A DNA stretch of 52,500 bases, from NCBI GenBank assembly GCA_009760855.2, contig WPIO01000016.1, positions 3,520,001 to 3,572,500 of the forward strand. The letters are read 5' to 3'. Under the pieces are notes generated by a model, which was not told the DNA's origin, did no database searches, and saw only the letters and a list, made by a program, of their open reading frames with translations. Shown in pieces: positions 1-10,504 of this stretch. The stretch comes from Cristatella mucedo. Its lineage: Eukaryota > Bryozoa > Phylactolaemata > Cristatellidae. Both the position numbers and the translations under genes were made by a program. Position 1 is the first letter of the stretch. Every line of letters starts with the position of its first letter.

Positions 1-250
1 GTTTGAATGACAAATACAACTGAGAATCTAGACCTGGCCTTTGCGAGGATCGATTGGTATTATCTACAATATTCCTTGTATGCCTCTCTATGGACAATCA
101 GTCCTGATCTACTGCATGCTTTCTCAAGCTTTCGCACTGAGTGGGCCTAGTGATTTGAACGTCTGCGGTAAATCATATCCGTTGGAGCAGGGCTCACGGT
201 GAGCTTAGTCTGAGGTGCGAACCCGTCAAGCATGTCAGCTAGGGTCATGG
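1..250 (-). mobile_element. LINE-A fragment, internal 5' part
   Basis: This stretch matches 15530-15910 closely once the SINE there is removed. Shared landmarks are the GGATCGATTGGTA motif, the CAGTC..TCCTGAT run and the TGTCAGCTAG run near the right end. At the second site it lies just upstream, in element orientation, of the LINE-A reverse transcriptase, so I read it as the part preceding the RT core. The element would continue off the left edge of the window. No open frame survives. A LINE-A 3' tail of another copy begins only a few bases to the right. Confidence 0.6.
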
Positions 251-256
251 GGCCAT

Positions 257-587
257 AATAATAATAATAATAATGTACTTGATAAAGCGCCCCCAGAGAA
301 CTTAATCTCTTTCTAGGCGCTTTACATTTGCTGCAAAGGGAAATGCAATTAAATGGTAAGTAAAATCATGCTTGAAAAACAAACAAAATGAATAACATGG
401 TTAGGGGTGACATGCACAGGATCAGCATACAAATGTGGTTAGTGGCAGCATGCACAGTGTCAGCACGCATAAGCACGTGAAGGACGAATCACAGGGACCC
501 ACTAAATGCTGTCCTAAGTAGGTGTGTTTTTAGGTTCATTTTAAATGTGGTCAGGTCAGGGGATGTTCTGATGCAGGTCGGGAAGGA
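257..587 (-). mobile_element. LINE-A 3' end, 5'-truncated copy
   Basis: Read on the - strand, this ends in the family 3' terminus: an AAAGCGCC...GGCGCTTT-type hairpin (here somewhat altered) followed by (ATT)n, seen on the + strand as (ATA)n at 257-274. The rest is the 3' untranslated part and the last codons of the RT protein. It is a short 5'-truncated copy, as is usual for LINE insertions made by target-primed reverse transcription. Confidence 0.75.
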
Positions 588-1078
588 GCCATCTTGACTT
601 CACCAGGAGTGTTAATTTATATAGGGGTATGGGTGAAGAAGAAACCTATAGCAGTGGTGTTGGTTAGTGTCGGACGGTTAGTCGATTTCCATCAGGTCTT
701 GGTCAAAGCAAACAGGTCAACATTGTCGTCAATTATCAAGGTATGAAGTATTACAGGTTAATTGTGAATAGAGCGAGGTTCCAAAGACAAGCGTTTAAGA
801 TGGGCCTCCTTGGTTTTAGCTAACCTTATGGCCAGTAAGTCAGTGTTTCACAACAGCACTTGAAGGAGATCGTGCAGGACGCCTCGATACATGGACGCTG
901 GGAATACTAAGCAAGCGACTCCACGCTGGCTTCGGGTGGATTCACTGTGCACAAGCCCGATTGACGAATCCTTACAGCGGCAACCTCAATAAGAAATGCG
1001 CTGGATCATAGTTAATTACGGTTCTTACTTATCTAAATTTCTAGGCCAGTCATAGGCCAGAATGTCCTAAGTAACCTA
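588..1078. other. No gene seen; unassigned spacer
   Basis: There is no recognisable protein, RNA gene or member of the repeat families found elsewhere in the window. No simple repeat stands out. It lies between two LINE-A copies and may itself be old repeat sequence too decayed to recognise. Confidence 0.4.
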
Positions 1079-2665
1079 ATTAATGATAATAATGATAATG
1101 CACTTGATAAAGCGCCCTCAGAGAACTCAATCTCTCTCTAGGCGCTTTACATTTGCTGCAAAGGGAAATGCAATTGACTGCTGAGTAATATCCTGCTTGA
1201 TAAACAAACAGAATGAATAACATGGTTAGGGGTGACATGCACAAGGTCAGCATGCAAATGTGGTTAGTGGCAGCATGCACAGTGTCAGCACACATAAGCA
1301 CATCAAGGACGAATCATAGAGATCCACTGAATGCTGTCCTAAATAGGTGTTTTAAAGTTCTTTTTAAATGTGGTCAGGTCAGGGGATGTTCCGACGCAGG
1401 TCGGGAGGGAGTTCCTGGCTTTTGGAGCATACGAACTAAATGCACGGGGAGAATATGAACTAAAAGCAAGGTCTCCAAAAAATTTGAGGTTTTTAAGAGG
1501 TATTTGTAAACTGTTGGATTCCGAAAAGCAGGTTGTACAATGCTTGGCCTGATGGGGGAGTATATCTGAGAGATAGGCTGGAGCCAAAGAATGACGTGAC
1601 CTAAAAGTGAGCGACAGAACCTTGAAGTCGATCCATTGCTTGACTGGGAGCCAGTTCAGGTCGGCGAGAAGTGGTGGGATATGGCAACTGCCACCCTCAC
1701 GACAGACAAACCTAGCTGTGGAATTTTGCACCAGCTGCAATCGCCTGATCGCACATGCCGGTAGGCCAGTAAGCAGTGAGTTGCAGAAGTCGAGACGGGA
1801 TGTCACGAATGCATGGACCAACCTGAACGTGGTATCCTTATTTAAACAAGCCAGAATTTTAGCAATGTTATGAAGCTGAAAATAGGGAGATTTGACTGTG
1901 GAGCTGATTAGGTCGTCTAACGAGAGGTCTCTTTGGAATATGACGCCTAGATTTCGAGCTGATTTAACAGGAGATATGTTGGCAGAGCCAATGTTGAGCG
2001 TCAGCCTTTCCAACTTGTGAATCACACTGGGTTTGCCCATAACTGGTAAGTTAGTTTTGTCATAGTTAAGTTTGAGAAAATTTGCTGCCATCCATGTGCA
2101 GATGCCATCAATGCATGCAGCAAGTGAGTTGAGAGAATTTGAGGTGCTCGAAGGCTGTGAGGGATCAAAGCAAAGGTACAACCGAGTGTTATCCGCCTAG
2201 AAGTGAAAGCCTAGATTGTGCTTGGCAATCACATCAGCAAGAGGGAGAGTATAAACCGTGAAAAGAACCGGACCTAGCACGGAGCCCTGAGGTACTCCGT
2301 ATTTCAGAGGTACTTTAGATGATCTTTGTCCATTCACGTCAAGACTCTGGAGTCTCCCACTGAGATAGGACCTGAACCACTGCAGAGCAGTGCCAGTGAT
2401 GCCCAGGCGATATGAGAGGCGCTCTAGAAGAACTTAGTGATCGTTAGTATTAAAAGCTGCCGAAAGATCGAGCTAAACATGCAGAGACACTCTACCCATG
2501 TCTGCATTCATAAGTAGGTCGTTGTATACCCTAAGCAATGCTGACTCTGTGGAGTGATTAGCTCTAAAGCCAGACTGGAACTTACTAGCAAGGTGTGAGG
2601 TTTCGATATATGAGTTCAGCTCGTCCGCCACGACCTGTTCAAGTGTACGCTTCTTTAATTTCTTG
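1079..2665 (-). mobile_element. LINE-A copy with partial reverse transcriptase
   Basis: This is a non-LTR retrotransposon copy of CR1/L2 type. The longest open frame (1339-2181, 280 residues) covers the thumb and C-terminal part of the reverse transcriptase. It contains FLKLNYDKTN, then a segment reading AFVTSRLDFCNSLLTGLP, then LQLVQNSTARFVCRE, then LNWLPVKQWIDFKVLSLTF; these are hallmark blocks of CR1/L2 RT C-termini. Upstream, in other frames, come the YADD-box region (near 2200) and the finger and palm blocks up to about 2665. Frameshifts and stops separate these pieces, so the copy is dead. The 3' hairpin and (ATT)n tail lie at 1079-1165. Confidence 0.85.
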
Positions 2666-2944
2666 GGCTAGATGCACGGCGGCCTCTCTAGATCGTCCAG
2701 CGATTGCCCAAAGAGGGTCGCCGAGGCCTTGACCACGATGAGGAGTCTGCTGCCGAACCGCATTGACTCGGCAGCTGATTGCAGCAGCTCGGGGAAGCAC
2801 GTCGCCTTAGATGAGCTCTAAGCTTTCACCTACTCTAGCTAACGCCTTCCTAGCTCATGTGAAGCTTAGCCTCCAGCTCGACCTCGACCTCGACCAGATG
2901 AATCTGGAGGCTGAAGGAGGATAGATTTTAGAAGCAGGACCGAC
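2666..2944. other. Unassigned GC-richer spacer
   Basis: I recognise no coding potential here. A short purine/pyrimidine stutter with repeated CTCGACCTCGACC-like units sits at about 2876-2895. The stretch separates a minus-strand LINE-A from a plus-strand LINE-A fragment. It could be the 5' part of either element, but I cannot match it to another copy. Confidence 0.35.
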
Positions 2945-3112
2945 ATGCTGCTAAAAACCACATTTTCACGCTGACCCTGTGCATGTCACCTCTAACCATA
3001 TTATGCTTGTTGACACTGATCGGGCTATCACTAACCATTCGATAATGCTTCTTTTGCAGCAAATTTAAAATGCCTAGAAAGAGATCGATTGAGAAGTTCT
3101 CTGTGGGCGCTA
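2945..3112 (+). mobile_element. LINE-A 3' fragment joined to LINE-B
   Basis: It carries the LINE-A 3' region (a TGCATGTCACC run, TTGCAGCAAATTTAAAATGC, then AGAAAGAGAT). It breaks off inside the terminal hairpin at GTGGGCGCT, and LINE-B sequence follows within a few bases. The expected TTATCAAGTGC and (ATT)n are absent. Either a LINE-B copy landed in the tail or the two were joined by a deletion. Confidence 0.65.
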
Positions 3113-3127
3113 TGCAAATTTATTTTT

Positions 3128-3512
3128 ATTATGGACAACAAACTTGCTGCTCCATTCTTCCGCTTAAAGACCGTGTGCGGCAGAAGCTTTACGTCTGCAG
3201 GTCCAAGACTGTGGAACTCGCTTCCACAATTCTTACGCAACGACAATTCGTCTCCTACTGCCTACTGTGGCTCATCCTTTTCAGTGATTCTGAGTGGCTA
3301 CCTTTTTTCTACTCTTTACCTCAACTGCTCTCCTGACTCTGCTATGCTTTCCACTTTCTCTTTGTAGATTGAGATGAAATCTTTTGGCTACCGAATGCGT
3401 ACCGAAAGCCGTTTGGGCTGTGAGTGCCCTATACAAAACTCTCCTGCGTAACACCCACTCAGTCTTTTTGGCTTTGTGGAGTTACAGGCGGAGATACATT
3501 ACATTACATAGA
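3128..3512 (+). mobile_element. LINE-B 3' end
   Basis: This is the 3' part of the second LINE family. The frame at 3089-3367 reads the C-terminus of its RT: a FFRLKTVCGRSFTSAGPRLWNSLPQFL-like block, with the run PRLWNSLPQFLRNDNS diagnostic of this family and of CR1/L2 RT C-termini in general. It ends in ACATTACATTACATA (3497-3511), the family's (ATTAC)n terminus. Confidence 0.8.
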
Positions 3513-3837
3513 TTTAGTATGCTAGCATTGAGTGCACTCTTTCATGGTTAAGATTGATCGTCTGGAATAAGTCTCAAAGCAGACACCACACACAACCCAC
3601 ATGCTACATGCCAAAGCAATCTAGAGGACTCAATATGCGACGCTCTGGCACTTCTAGCAGGTGTGAATTAAGTCCTCTCACTACTCTAGTCTTTGAAAAC
3701 AGGAATTCATCAAGGATCCTAGCGTCTGCCTTTTGAAAGATTTTTAGCAGTTCCTCCACTGATTAATACTTCGTAATGATCTACGAAATATCACGATACG
3801 GAAATGACTTTGTGCACGACTGCCAGTGGAAGCTTAC
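3513..3837. other. Unassigned spacer between LINE fragments
   Basis: No gene is recognised. A short open frame (3554-3736 +) shows no family resemblance and is probably chance. Confidence 0.4.
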
Positions 3838-4612
3838 CTAGCATTGCTAAACTTCGGGCTTGTTTGGACAGGGATACCGCATCTAAGTTGGTCCATGCAT
3901 TTGTGACATCCCGTCTCAACTTCTGTAACTCGCTGCTTGCTTGCTCGCTGCTTGCTACAGGCTTGTGCAATCAGGCACTTACAGTTTGTGCCAAACTCCG
4001 CATCCAGGCTTGTCTGTCATGAGCGTCGCAGTTGCAGATGTCATACTACTTCTTGACGACCTGCACTTGCTCCCAGTCAAGCAGGGCATCAACTTCGAAG
4101 TTCTGTCAGTCACTTTTAGGTCCCTTCAAGTTCTTTGTTTCACGCCTACCTATCAGATCTAATCCCCCGCCATGCTAAGCATTATAGGATCCGTTTTTCG
4201 GAATTGAATCGGTTAGCTACACCTCGAACGTACGAACCTCAAATCCTTTGGAGATCGTACCCATTGAGTTCGGACGCTCCCAAAGCCAGGAACTCACTTC
4301 TGATTAGCATGACAACACCCCTGATTTGACTACATTTAAAGAAAGCTAAAAATGCATCTATTTATCACAGCATTTAGTGAGTCCATGTGATTCGTTATTT
4401 GTAAACTTATGCCTGCTGACACGGTGCATGCTGCCACTAACTATATGTACATGCTGACTCAGAACATGCCAACTCTAACCATTTTGTGCTTGTTGACATT
4501 GAGCTTGTTACCATCAACCACTCAATCGTGCTTCCTTTGCAGCAACTGTAAATGCCTAGATAGAGGTTAATTTATGTGATTTAACTCTACAAATGTATTC
4601 TTATTATTGTTA
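3838..4612 (+). mobile_element. LINE-A 3' half, degenerate
   Basis: It starts inside the RT C-terminal domain (frame 3804-4022 contains ACLDRDTASKLVHAFVTSR and LNFCNSLL) and runs through the LPVKQGINFEVLSVTF block in another frame, so it is frameshifted. It then passes into the 3' untranslated region. The tail hairpin is decayed (AAATGCCTAGATAGAGGTTA) and the ATT run is reduced to ATTCTTATTATTG near 4600-4612. Confidence 0.75.
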
Positions 4613-6552
4613 CTGCTATTTTTATGATAACTAACAAGCTCATTTCGACTTCCAATAGGCAAAGGAGCCGCAGGCCCATCAGAACAGACAGACGGAGCCA
4701 CAGGCCCAGCAGATTGGTGCCTCGTTTTGAGTGTGTGCAGTTGCCTTGAACCTTGTGTCAATGCTGTCGGCAGAAACGTCTGCAATTCTCGAACATGAGC
4801 CAATACGAAGCGTCCGAAGCGAAAACGAGTCCGGATTTTGTGACTCGGTAGTTCAGAGCAGGAAATTGTAGAGATAATTCGCTCGCTGTCCTGACAGTCG
4901 ACGACGAGTGCGATTCGATGGGGCTGAGCTCCCGCCCATCACCAAGAAGCCCGTTGCTTCCTACTTTCTGCCGAGAGAGTCCGAGAGGCCGACCTTCGCT
5001 CTCCTTCAAGTCGAATGAGCGGCGGCAGAGCATTGCTAGGTAATTCCTTAGCATAGCCCGGGGCATGCTCGTGTATTTTCCTTCGTCAGCGAAGCACTTT
5101 GGAATCACGTAAAAGTGGCATTCTATGCGGTCAAGATAGCCGACTAGTCAGCTACAGGCCACCGAGCTGCGTGGTAACAAGGCAGCCTGAGGCCGTAGGG
5201 CTTTCTTCTCCGGAAGCGATAAAGTAAGATTTGCATCCTGACACCACCTTAAGGCTGATTAGCCTTTCAAATGAGTGCGGGTGAATATCCAACGAAGAGG
5301 CGAGGAAAGTCGGCGACTTCCTGCAACGACTCAGGAGAACCGGACACCGTGCATTCGATCATCGAAGTCGTCTTCTGTGACAGCACACCTGACGATAGGG
5401 TCTCTGCAGTAGCAGCTGGTCGCTGGAGCTAGTTGCCGTTCTGCGCCAGAATTCTCCATACCGAGAAAGGTCGGTGCACACAAATGCGAGTTCGCGCGCA
5501 GGAGACTCGACTCATGTTCGACGCGCATAGAAAATACCACCCCCCCCCTCTTGCCTTTGACGCCTCGCCCTATCCCAAGCAGTGCTTGCATCGCGTGGGT
5601 ATGACAAAGCTGCTGCCCTAGTAGTTTATGCAGGCCATGTAATAGCATGTGTACAAATTGTATTGACACAAAAACCATTCAGCCTAGCGGTACAACGTTT
5701 TAAAGGTCGGTTGCATCATTTTGACAACTTCCTTAATGAATGTTAACCCAGGCAACGAGTCTGCTAACAGTGACAAGGCTCTCACCAGTGTACGACCGCG
5801 ACGGAGCACAGACGAACAGCCACTGCGCCAATCCGCTCCACGGCAGCAGACGCAAGCGTGCTTGCTGGAACGGCTGAAAGATTGCTAGTCACTAGTCACA
5901 GCCTGAAAGTCGATGCCGGCTACGAATTTCAGTTTGCGCCCGAGTTTCTTATCGGCTTCGCTCTGAACGCGCGGACGAGAAAGAAATTCAAAAACCTGTC
6001 CACAAAGTTCAATCGTGTCTAGCTTTTCCTGCGAAGCACGGCTAAATTATTGGGCTATTGCAGTCTTTTAGAAACCGTTATATACTAGCACCAAAGCCTT
6101 CAAATCGTATTAAACAGTGGATGCGGAAGAAATATTGCAAAACTGCCATCACGACTAGCAGTAAAAAACTAAGAAAAACTTCAATATTTGCAAGTAAATT
6201 AGCTGAAACAGTCTGCGGATAATATAGCGAAAGGCTGAGTGAGGTGACATTACGTCAGTTTTTGCTGGAGTAGGGCTGTCCAGAAGTAAGACCGTCATCA
6301 GATATGAATGGCTAATATTCCAACGAATAAAGTTAGTAATATTAAGAAAGACACAGCAAGCTCGGAGAACTAAATCTCTTACAAGGAAATTTCCGAATGC
6401 TGGCAAGAAATTTATTTTGGAAACGCATATACTCATCTGTTGGCTAATAATAATGCACCTTAAAAAGGCTAATAATGGTGCACCCTGTGCTGCTAGAAAG
6501 TGAGCGACGTCAAGCGTTAGAAAATGACCGCTTTCCGTCCTTCTAGACAATT
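4613..6552. other. 1.9 kb with no recognisable gene
   Basis: Several open frames of 60-131 codons exist (for example 4758-5108 -, 5331-5678 -, 6155-6550 -), but none resembles a protein family I know. None has convincing splice signals at its ends. The base composition is mixed. A C run occurs at 5540-5548. I see no tRNA-like box B and none of the LINE-A, LINE-B or SINE consensus sequences. I cannot exclude a lineage-specific exon. Confidence 0.4.
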
Positions 6553-6645
6553 ATAACAATGGTAATATAAATGTATAGCGCCTTCGGAGAGCTGAATTTA
6601 TTTTTTAGGCACTTCAATATGCTGGAAAGTTGAATTCTCGTTCTA
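6553..6645 (-). mobile_element. Relic of LINE-A 3' terminus
   Basis: The order ATAGCGCCTTCGGAGAGCTGAAT..TTTTAGGCACTT matches the reverse complement of the family's terminal hairpin with many substitutions. Only the last about 90 bp remain. The call rests on pattern similarity alone. Confidence 0.45.
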
Positions 6646-6759
6646 AATAATGAGGCAGGGCCTGGGCGATGGCTAACTATGCCTAGCTATGCTGATTCAA
6701 GCTATTGTTCACCGGAAGTCGTTGAAGCGATAATACACTGGGTTTTAAAGAGTCCCAGC

Positions 6760-7213
6760 TTCCCTTCTACCATTTCGACCAAAAACGCTCGAACTAGTCA
6801 TGGCAGATCAGCTGAACTCATATATTGAAGTTTCAAACCTTACCAGTATGATTCACTCCACGGAATCGGCATTGCTTCGTGTTATAATGACCTACTTATG
6901 AATGCAGACTTGTGTAGAGTACCTCTGCTTTTCTTCTCGATCTTTCGGCAGCTTTTGATACTATCGATCCCCAAGTTCTTCTTGAGAGCTTCTCATCTCG
7001 CCTAGGCATCTCTGGAACGGCTCTGCGATTGTTCAGGTCCTATCTCAGTGGGAGACTCCAGAGTATTCACGTGAATGGTCAAATATTATCGCTTTATCAA
7101 GTGTATTATTAATATTATTATTACCCCGATGAGCCCCTGAAATATGGAGCACCTCTGTGCTTATCTGTGCTTATTCCTGTTCTTTTAATGGTTTATACTT
7201 TCCCTCTTGCCAA
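6760..7213 (+). mobile_element. LINE-A RT fragment with internal tail insertion
   Basis: From about 6760 this matches the LINE-A copy at 23580 onward (CATGGCAGATCAGCTGAACT, then the leucine-aspartate-leucine-serine palm segment and DTID-type codons near 6940-6975). At about 7088-7125 a short run containing CGCTTTATCAAGTG, then ATTATT repeats, interrupts the RT. This is the family's own 3' terminus. The RT then resumes with CCTGAAATATGGAGCACC. After CTTTCCCTCTTGCC near 7213 the sequence switches to LINE-B. The copy is non-functional. Confidence 0.7.
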
Positions 7214-7968
7214 TATGGCTGCAAGACTGGTCTTTATTTCCCAGAGGTTTGAGCACGTGCCTCCTTTGCTAAAAGAGCTGGGATGGCTGCCAGTTGAGCA
7301 ACGGATACAGAGCAAAGTTCTTATGCTGACCCACAAGGCCCGCCACGGCTTGGCTCCTCTATACCTAGTTGAACTGCTGAACTAGTTTCAGCCTCCTCGT
7401 GCCCTCAGGTCTTGCATAAACAATAAATTAGCTGTTCATTTCCTCCGCTTACAGACCGTTAGCGACAGAAGAATTAGCTCTGCAGGTCCTAGACCATGGA
7501 ACTCGCTCGGACGGTTCTTACGCAACGACAAATACTCTCCCGGTGCCGACTATGGCTCATCTTTTACAGCGGTTACTTCGGTGAGCCGTAATGGCTCACT
7601 GAGTAAGGCGGTTGCTTTTAAAGACCTTGGCCCCGAGGTCGTGGGTTCGAATCCTGTCGTGGGCGATCCTTTATCGTCACTGCAAGAGGTAGTGATAGTC
7701 GTAAAGGCTCTTCTGTCTCTATACAAAAAGAGGCTGTTAAATCAGCTAGCATTGTTTTTACTTTCATGCTACTCACTACCTCAAATGCTTTCCTGACTCT
7801 GCTATGCTTCCCGCTTTCTCTTTGTTGCGTGAGACGAAGTCTATTGGCTACCGAATGCGTGCCGAAAGCCGCTTAGGCTGTGAGTGAGCTATACAAAACT
7901 CTCCTGCGTAACACCCACGTGGTCTTTATGACTTTGTGGAGTTACGGACGGAGATACATTACATTACA
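7214..7968 (+). mobile_element. LINE-B 3' half, interrupted by a SINE
   Basis: The frame at 7167-7385 reads the RT C-terminal domain (VPPLLKELGWLPVEQRIQSK, then LTHKARHGLAPLYLVELLN). A shifted frame near 7440-7560 follows, with the PRPWNSLGRFLRNDKYSP-type block. A SINE lies at about 7575-7765. The LINE then resumes and ends in ACATTACATTACA at 7955-7967. Frameshifts show it is dead. Confidence 0.8.
7575..7765 (+). mobile_element. tRNA-derived SINE, copy 1, nested in LINE-B
   Basis: It has an A-box-like GAGTAAGGCGGTTGC and a perfect B box, GGTTCGAATCC, at about 7646-7656. The family-specific body follows (AGTGATAGTCGTAAAGGCTC, then TACAAAAAGAGGCTGTTAA). The hairpin between the boxes is CCTTGGCCCCGAGG here. 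LINE-B sequence on both sides matches intact copies. TTACTT at about 7583 and again at about 7760 could be a target-site duplication, but it is short and only tentative. Confidence 0.75.
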
Positions 7969-7994
7969 ATGAAATACATGAAATATTTAAGTTA

Positions 7995-9840
7995 CAGTGA
8001 GGTGACGTGTGGCAAGAAGTATTTTTCAGTCACATATTTCGTTGTATAACTCAGTTCTATTGACGTCTGAGCAATAGGAAGGTCGAGGCATTGATGACGG
8101 AGTTTGATCTGGTCAAGTATTTTCAAAAGCTTCTCGACTTCCAAGAAACCAAAATTTTGGCATCGAGATCTGTGTGCCAGGAAAACATAGCTGTATTTTC
8201 TTGTTGGAGATGGTCTATTGTGTGCTTCATGATAGTCTATTGTGTCCTTCATTATTCTTGAAATCTCCTCCCCTGCCGTAAGACTAGCAACTGGAGAGAA
8301 TTCTCCAGGCATCCATGTCCTTCGGTGGACTCTTCGTTCAACTGCAGCTTCCCACAATTCACATCCCCTTTTGGCATCTAACAATCGTTTTTGGCACCGG
8401 TCTTCTCTAAGTCTTGACAACTTAATCTCGATAAAGTGGACGTCACAAGAGGCGTCTTTGAAGTTTATATTTGGACCCCAGAGTCTTTTCCGAACGCTGT
8501 CAATCTTCTTTATGATGCTGAACGAAAATGGCAGCAGAGCAAAAGATTTAAAGTATAAATACAATGTAGGAGATTACCAGCTTCACTTATTGTTTCAAGT
8601 ATTCCACTTTTGTCTTCAGGCAGTTGCTCCGAAAGACCTACAATGCTGTTTAGCCCATCATTGATAGTGTTCACAACCTCCACTCTTGCACTCCACGCTG
8701 TTGCGGAGTCACGTTTGAAAGTGATGGCTAAGACTTTTTTCCGTTCTTTTCGCCTGAGAGCTTATCTTGAAAAGAATAAGTAGGTGTTCTATAATGTTCC
8801 AAAAATGTAAGGACAAACGAATCTTGACTTGCAGCATGAACGCCTGCCAGTTCAAGCTGTGGCTATTACTGTTACAAGAATTTTTTTAACTCCTCATTTC
8901 TGGACTGTATTCTCTTTTGGACACCTGACCAGTGTCCAGACATGACTGCTGCGTTATCGTAGCACTTCGATCTGCTATCTTGCGAAGAAATTGCGTCATG
9001 TTAGAGTTTGTCCAAGGTGAGACCCTATGTTGCTGCAGCATGTTTGGCGTAGATTTGAAGAAATCCCTAGAAAGACTCGTTCGTTTACGATGACTGTTTC
9101 TTTTTAGCTAAATCAACATTGACGTATATAATGACCGCAGACGTGTGGTCGCAGTGTGCCAAATCAGTCAAACAGAGTTCCATTGTACTTGTTTCGCCAA
9201 ATGTCACATAGTAGATTGTCTCTGGCTTTTGATGCAAGTATATTGAGGAACTCATTTTGGTTTTGAGGATACAGATAAGAGACTAACTTTAAATTCTTTC
9301 TGGCGTGGTCTGGGTATGATTGCAGAAGTGGATCCTATTGAACTAGAAGGTGAAGAAAGCCCTGAAAGTTTCCAATGTTTTTCTCTCCAGCCAGGCCATG
9401 ATTCTCTTGGGTGACTACGCAATGCCATATTTTGAGAAATCCAGAAACCGATGCAGCTGAGAACTCTTATTTTCTTGCCATCGTTGTTTTACCAAAAGGA
9501 TTTGTGCCTCAACAGCAGTTTCTATTCTACTTCCTTTGAGATATGGTGAAAGCCTGAAGATGATACGGGCTGTTTTCGTGGGCAAAAAGTTTTTCAGGTT
9601 TCCTTCAATGGCTAAATCCATTTTCCAATTCAAGCGACGATCGGGAATTTTTGATGGAGACAGGTAAGACCAAACCACATAAGCAATATGTCGACTGTAT
9701 TGAGGTAGAGCAGATTAGCCAGGTCCTGCTAACTGCATGCCCATCAGCAAGTTGCCTCTTAAACCAGGCTGCGCTCATGGCTCGACCACCTTTTCCAGCA
9801 AATAGACTTTCTTGGTTCTGATACAGGCTTGATTCTCGTA
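7995..9840 (-). pseudogene. Decayed hAT-superfamily transposase (TTF/DUF4371, ZMYM1-like)
   Basis: Reading the - strand from right to left gives, in broken frames, the parts of a TTF-zinc-finger/DUF4371 hAT transposase. They are a TTF-like VSRTWLICSTSIQSTYCLCG near 9700-9770, and an ORF at 9415-9678 whose end leads into ENHGLAGEKNIGNFQGF. Next come QNEFLNILASKARDNLLCDI near 9215-9275, a VIIYVN strand near 9130, and SKCYDNAAVMSGHWSGVQKR near 8920-8985. The last is the family's conserved GYDNAANMSG-type block. The C-terminal part is the 190-residue ORF 7992-8564. Stops and frameshifts separate the parts, so it makes no full protein. It could also be an exapted remnant, but nothing supports that. 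Terminal inverted repeats were not identified. Confidence 0.75.
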
Positions 9841-10504
9841 GTACTAGTTCAGTTCGAAGCTACTGCGTAATAGCCGAGCTGGTTTGTTCCAGCTGTTAAG
9901 GAGCTCGCCCCGACCAAGGTCTGGCTGAGGTCTTTGGCTGGAGCCCGGAGGCATAAGTGAAGCACCTGAATAGAGATTAAGTTGTCTTAGGGGGCTGCAC
10001 AAATTAATGAATTATATTAAAAAGACGTGTAAAACGTAGGTTTTTCAAACTTCAGATAATTAATATTATTCAGGGTCAGCACTCGATATGTTGCAGATGA
10101 TTTCATATCTTCTGTTTTTTGGTAGCGCTTGCACCACCACGGTCTAAATGGTGACTCCATAAGATTTGAAAATTTAAAGTTTAAAATAAAAATAAAATCA
10201 AAATTATAATTAATTGATTTTTTTTTTTAAATTTAAAGTCACTGTGTAAACGGTGTCTTCACAGTGCGAAGCTTTTTTTTCATTCCGTTTCCAGCCTGAG
10301 CACCGAGCCGAGTGCCGAGTTTCTCCGATTTTTGCGGTAATGCTTTTCTGCCTTTGCTCTTTTCCTTGTCGTCACCTTGTCTTGCTATCGTCTCCGTCTC
10401 ACTCGCTTTCATCTTTCATCTCAAACTTTCCTTCCTTATTCCCTCTGTGGTTAGCAAAGTTTTCTTAGTGCTTTCTGCGTTTTCAAAAATTCTACTGAAA
10501 CCTC
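9841..10504. other. AT-rich spacer, no gene seen
   Basis: This is AT-rich, especially 10000-10245, with an A/T homopolymer stretch at 10190-10235. The open frames at 10253-10605 have low complexity and resemble no protein I recognise. The segment may include the 5' part of the LINE-A copy that follows. Confidence 0.4.

Noticed and set aside
7992-8564. 190-residue - strand ORF as an intact host gene
   Set aside because: It is the C-terminal piece of a frameshifted hAT transposase whose earlier parts follow in order upstream.
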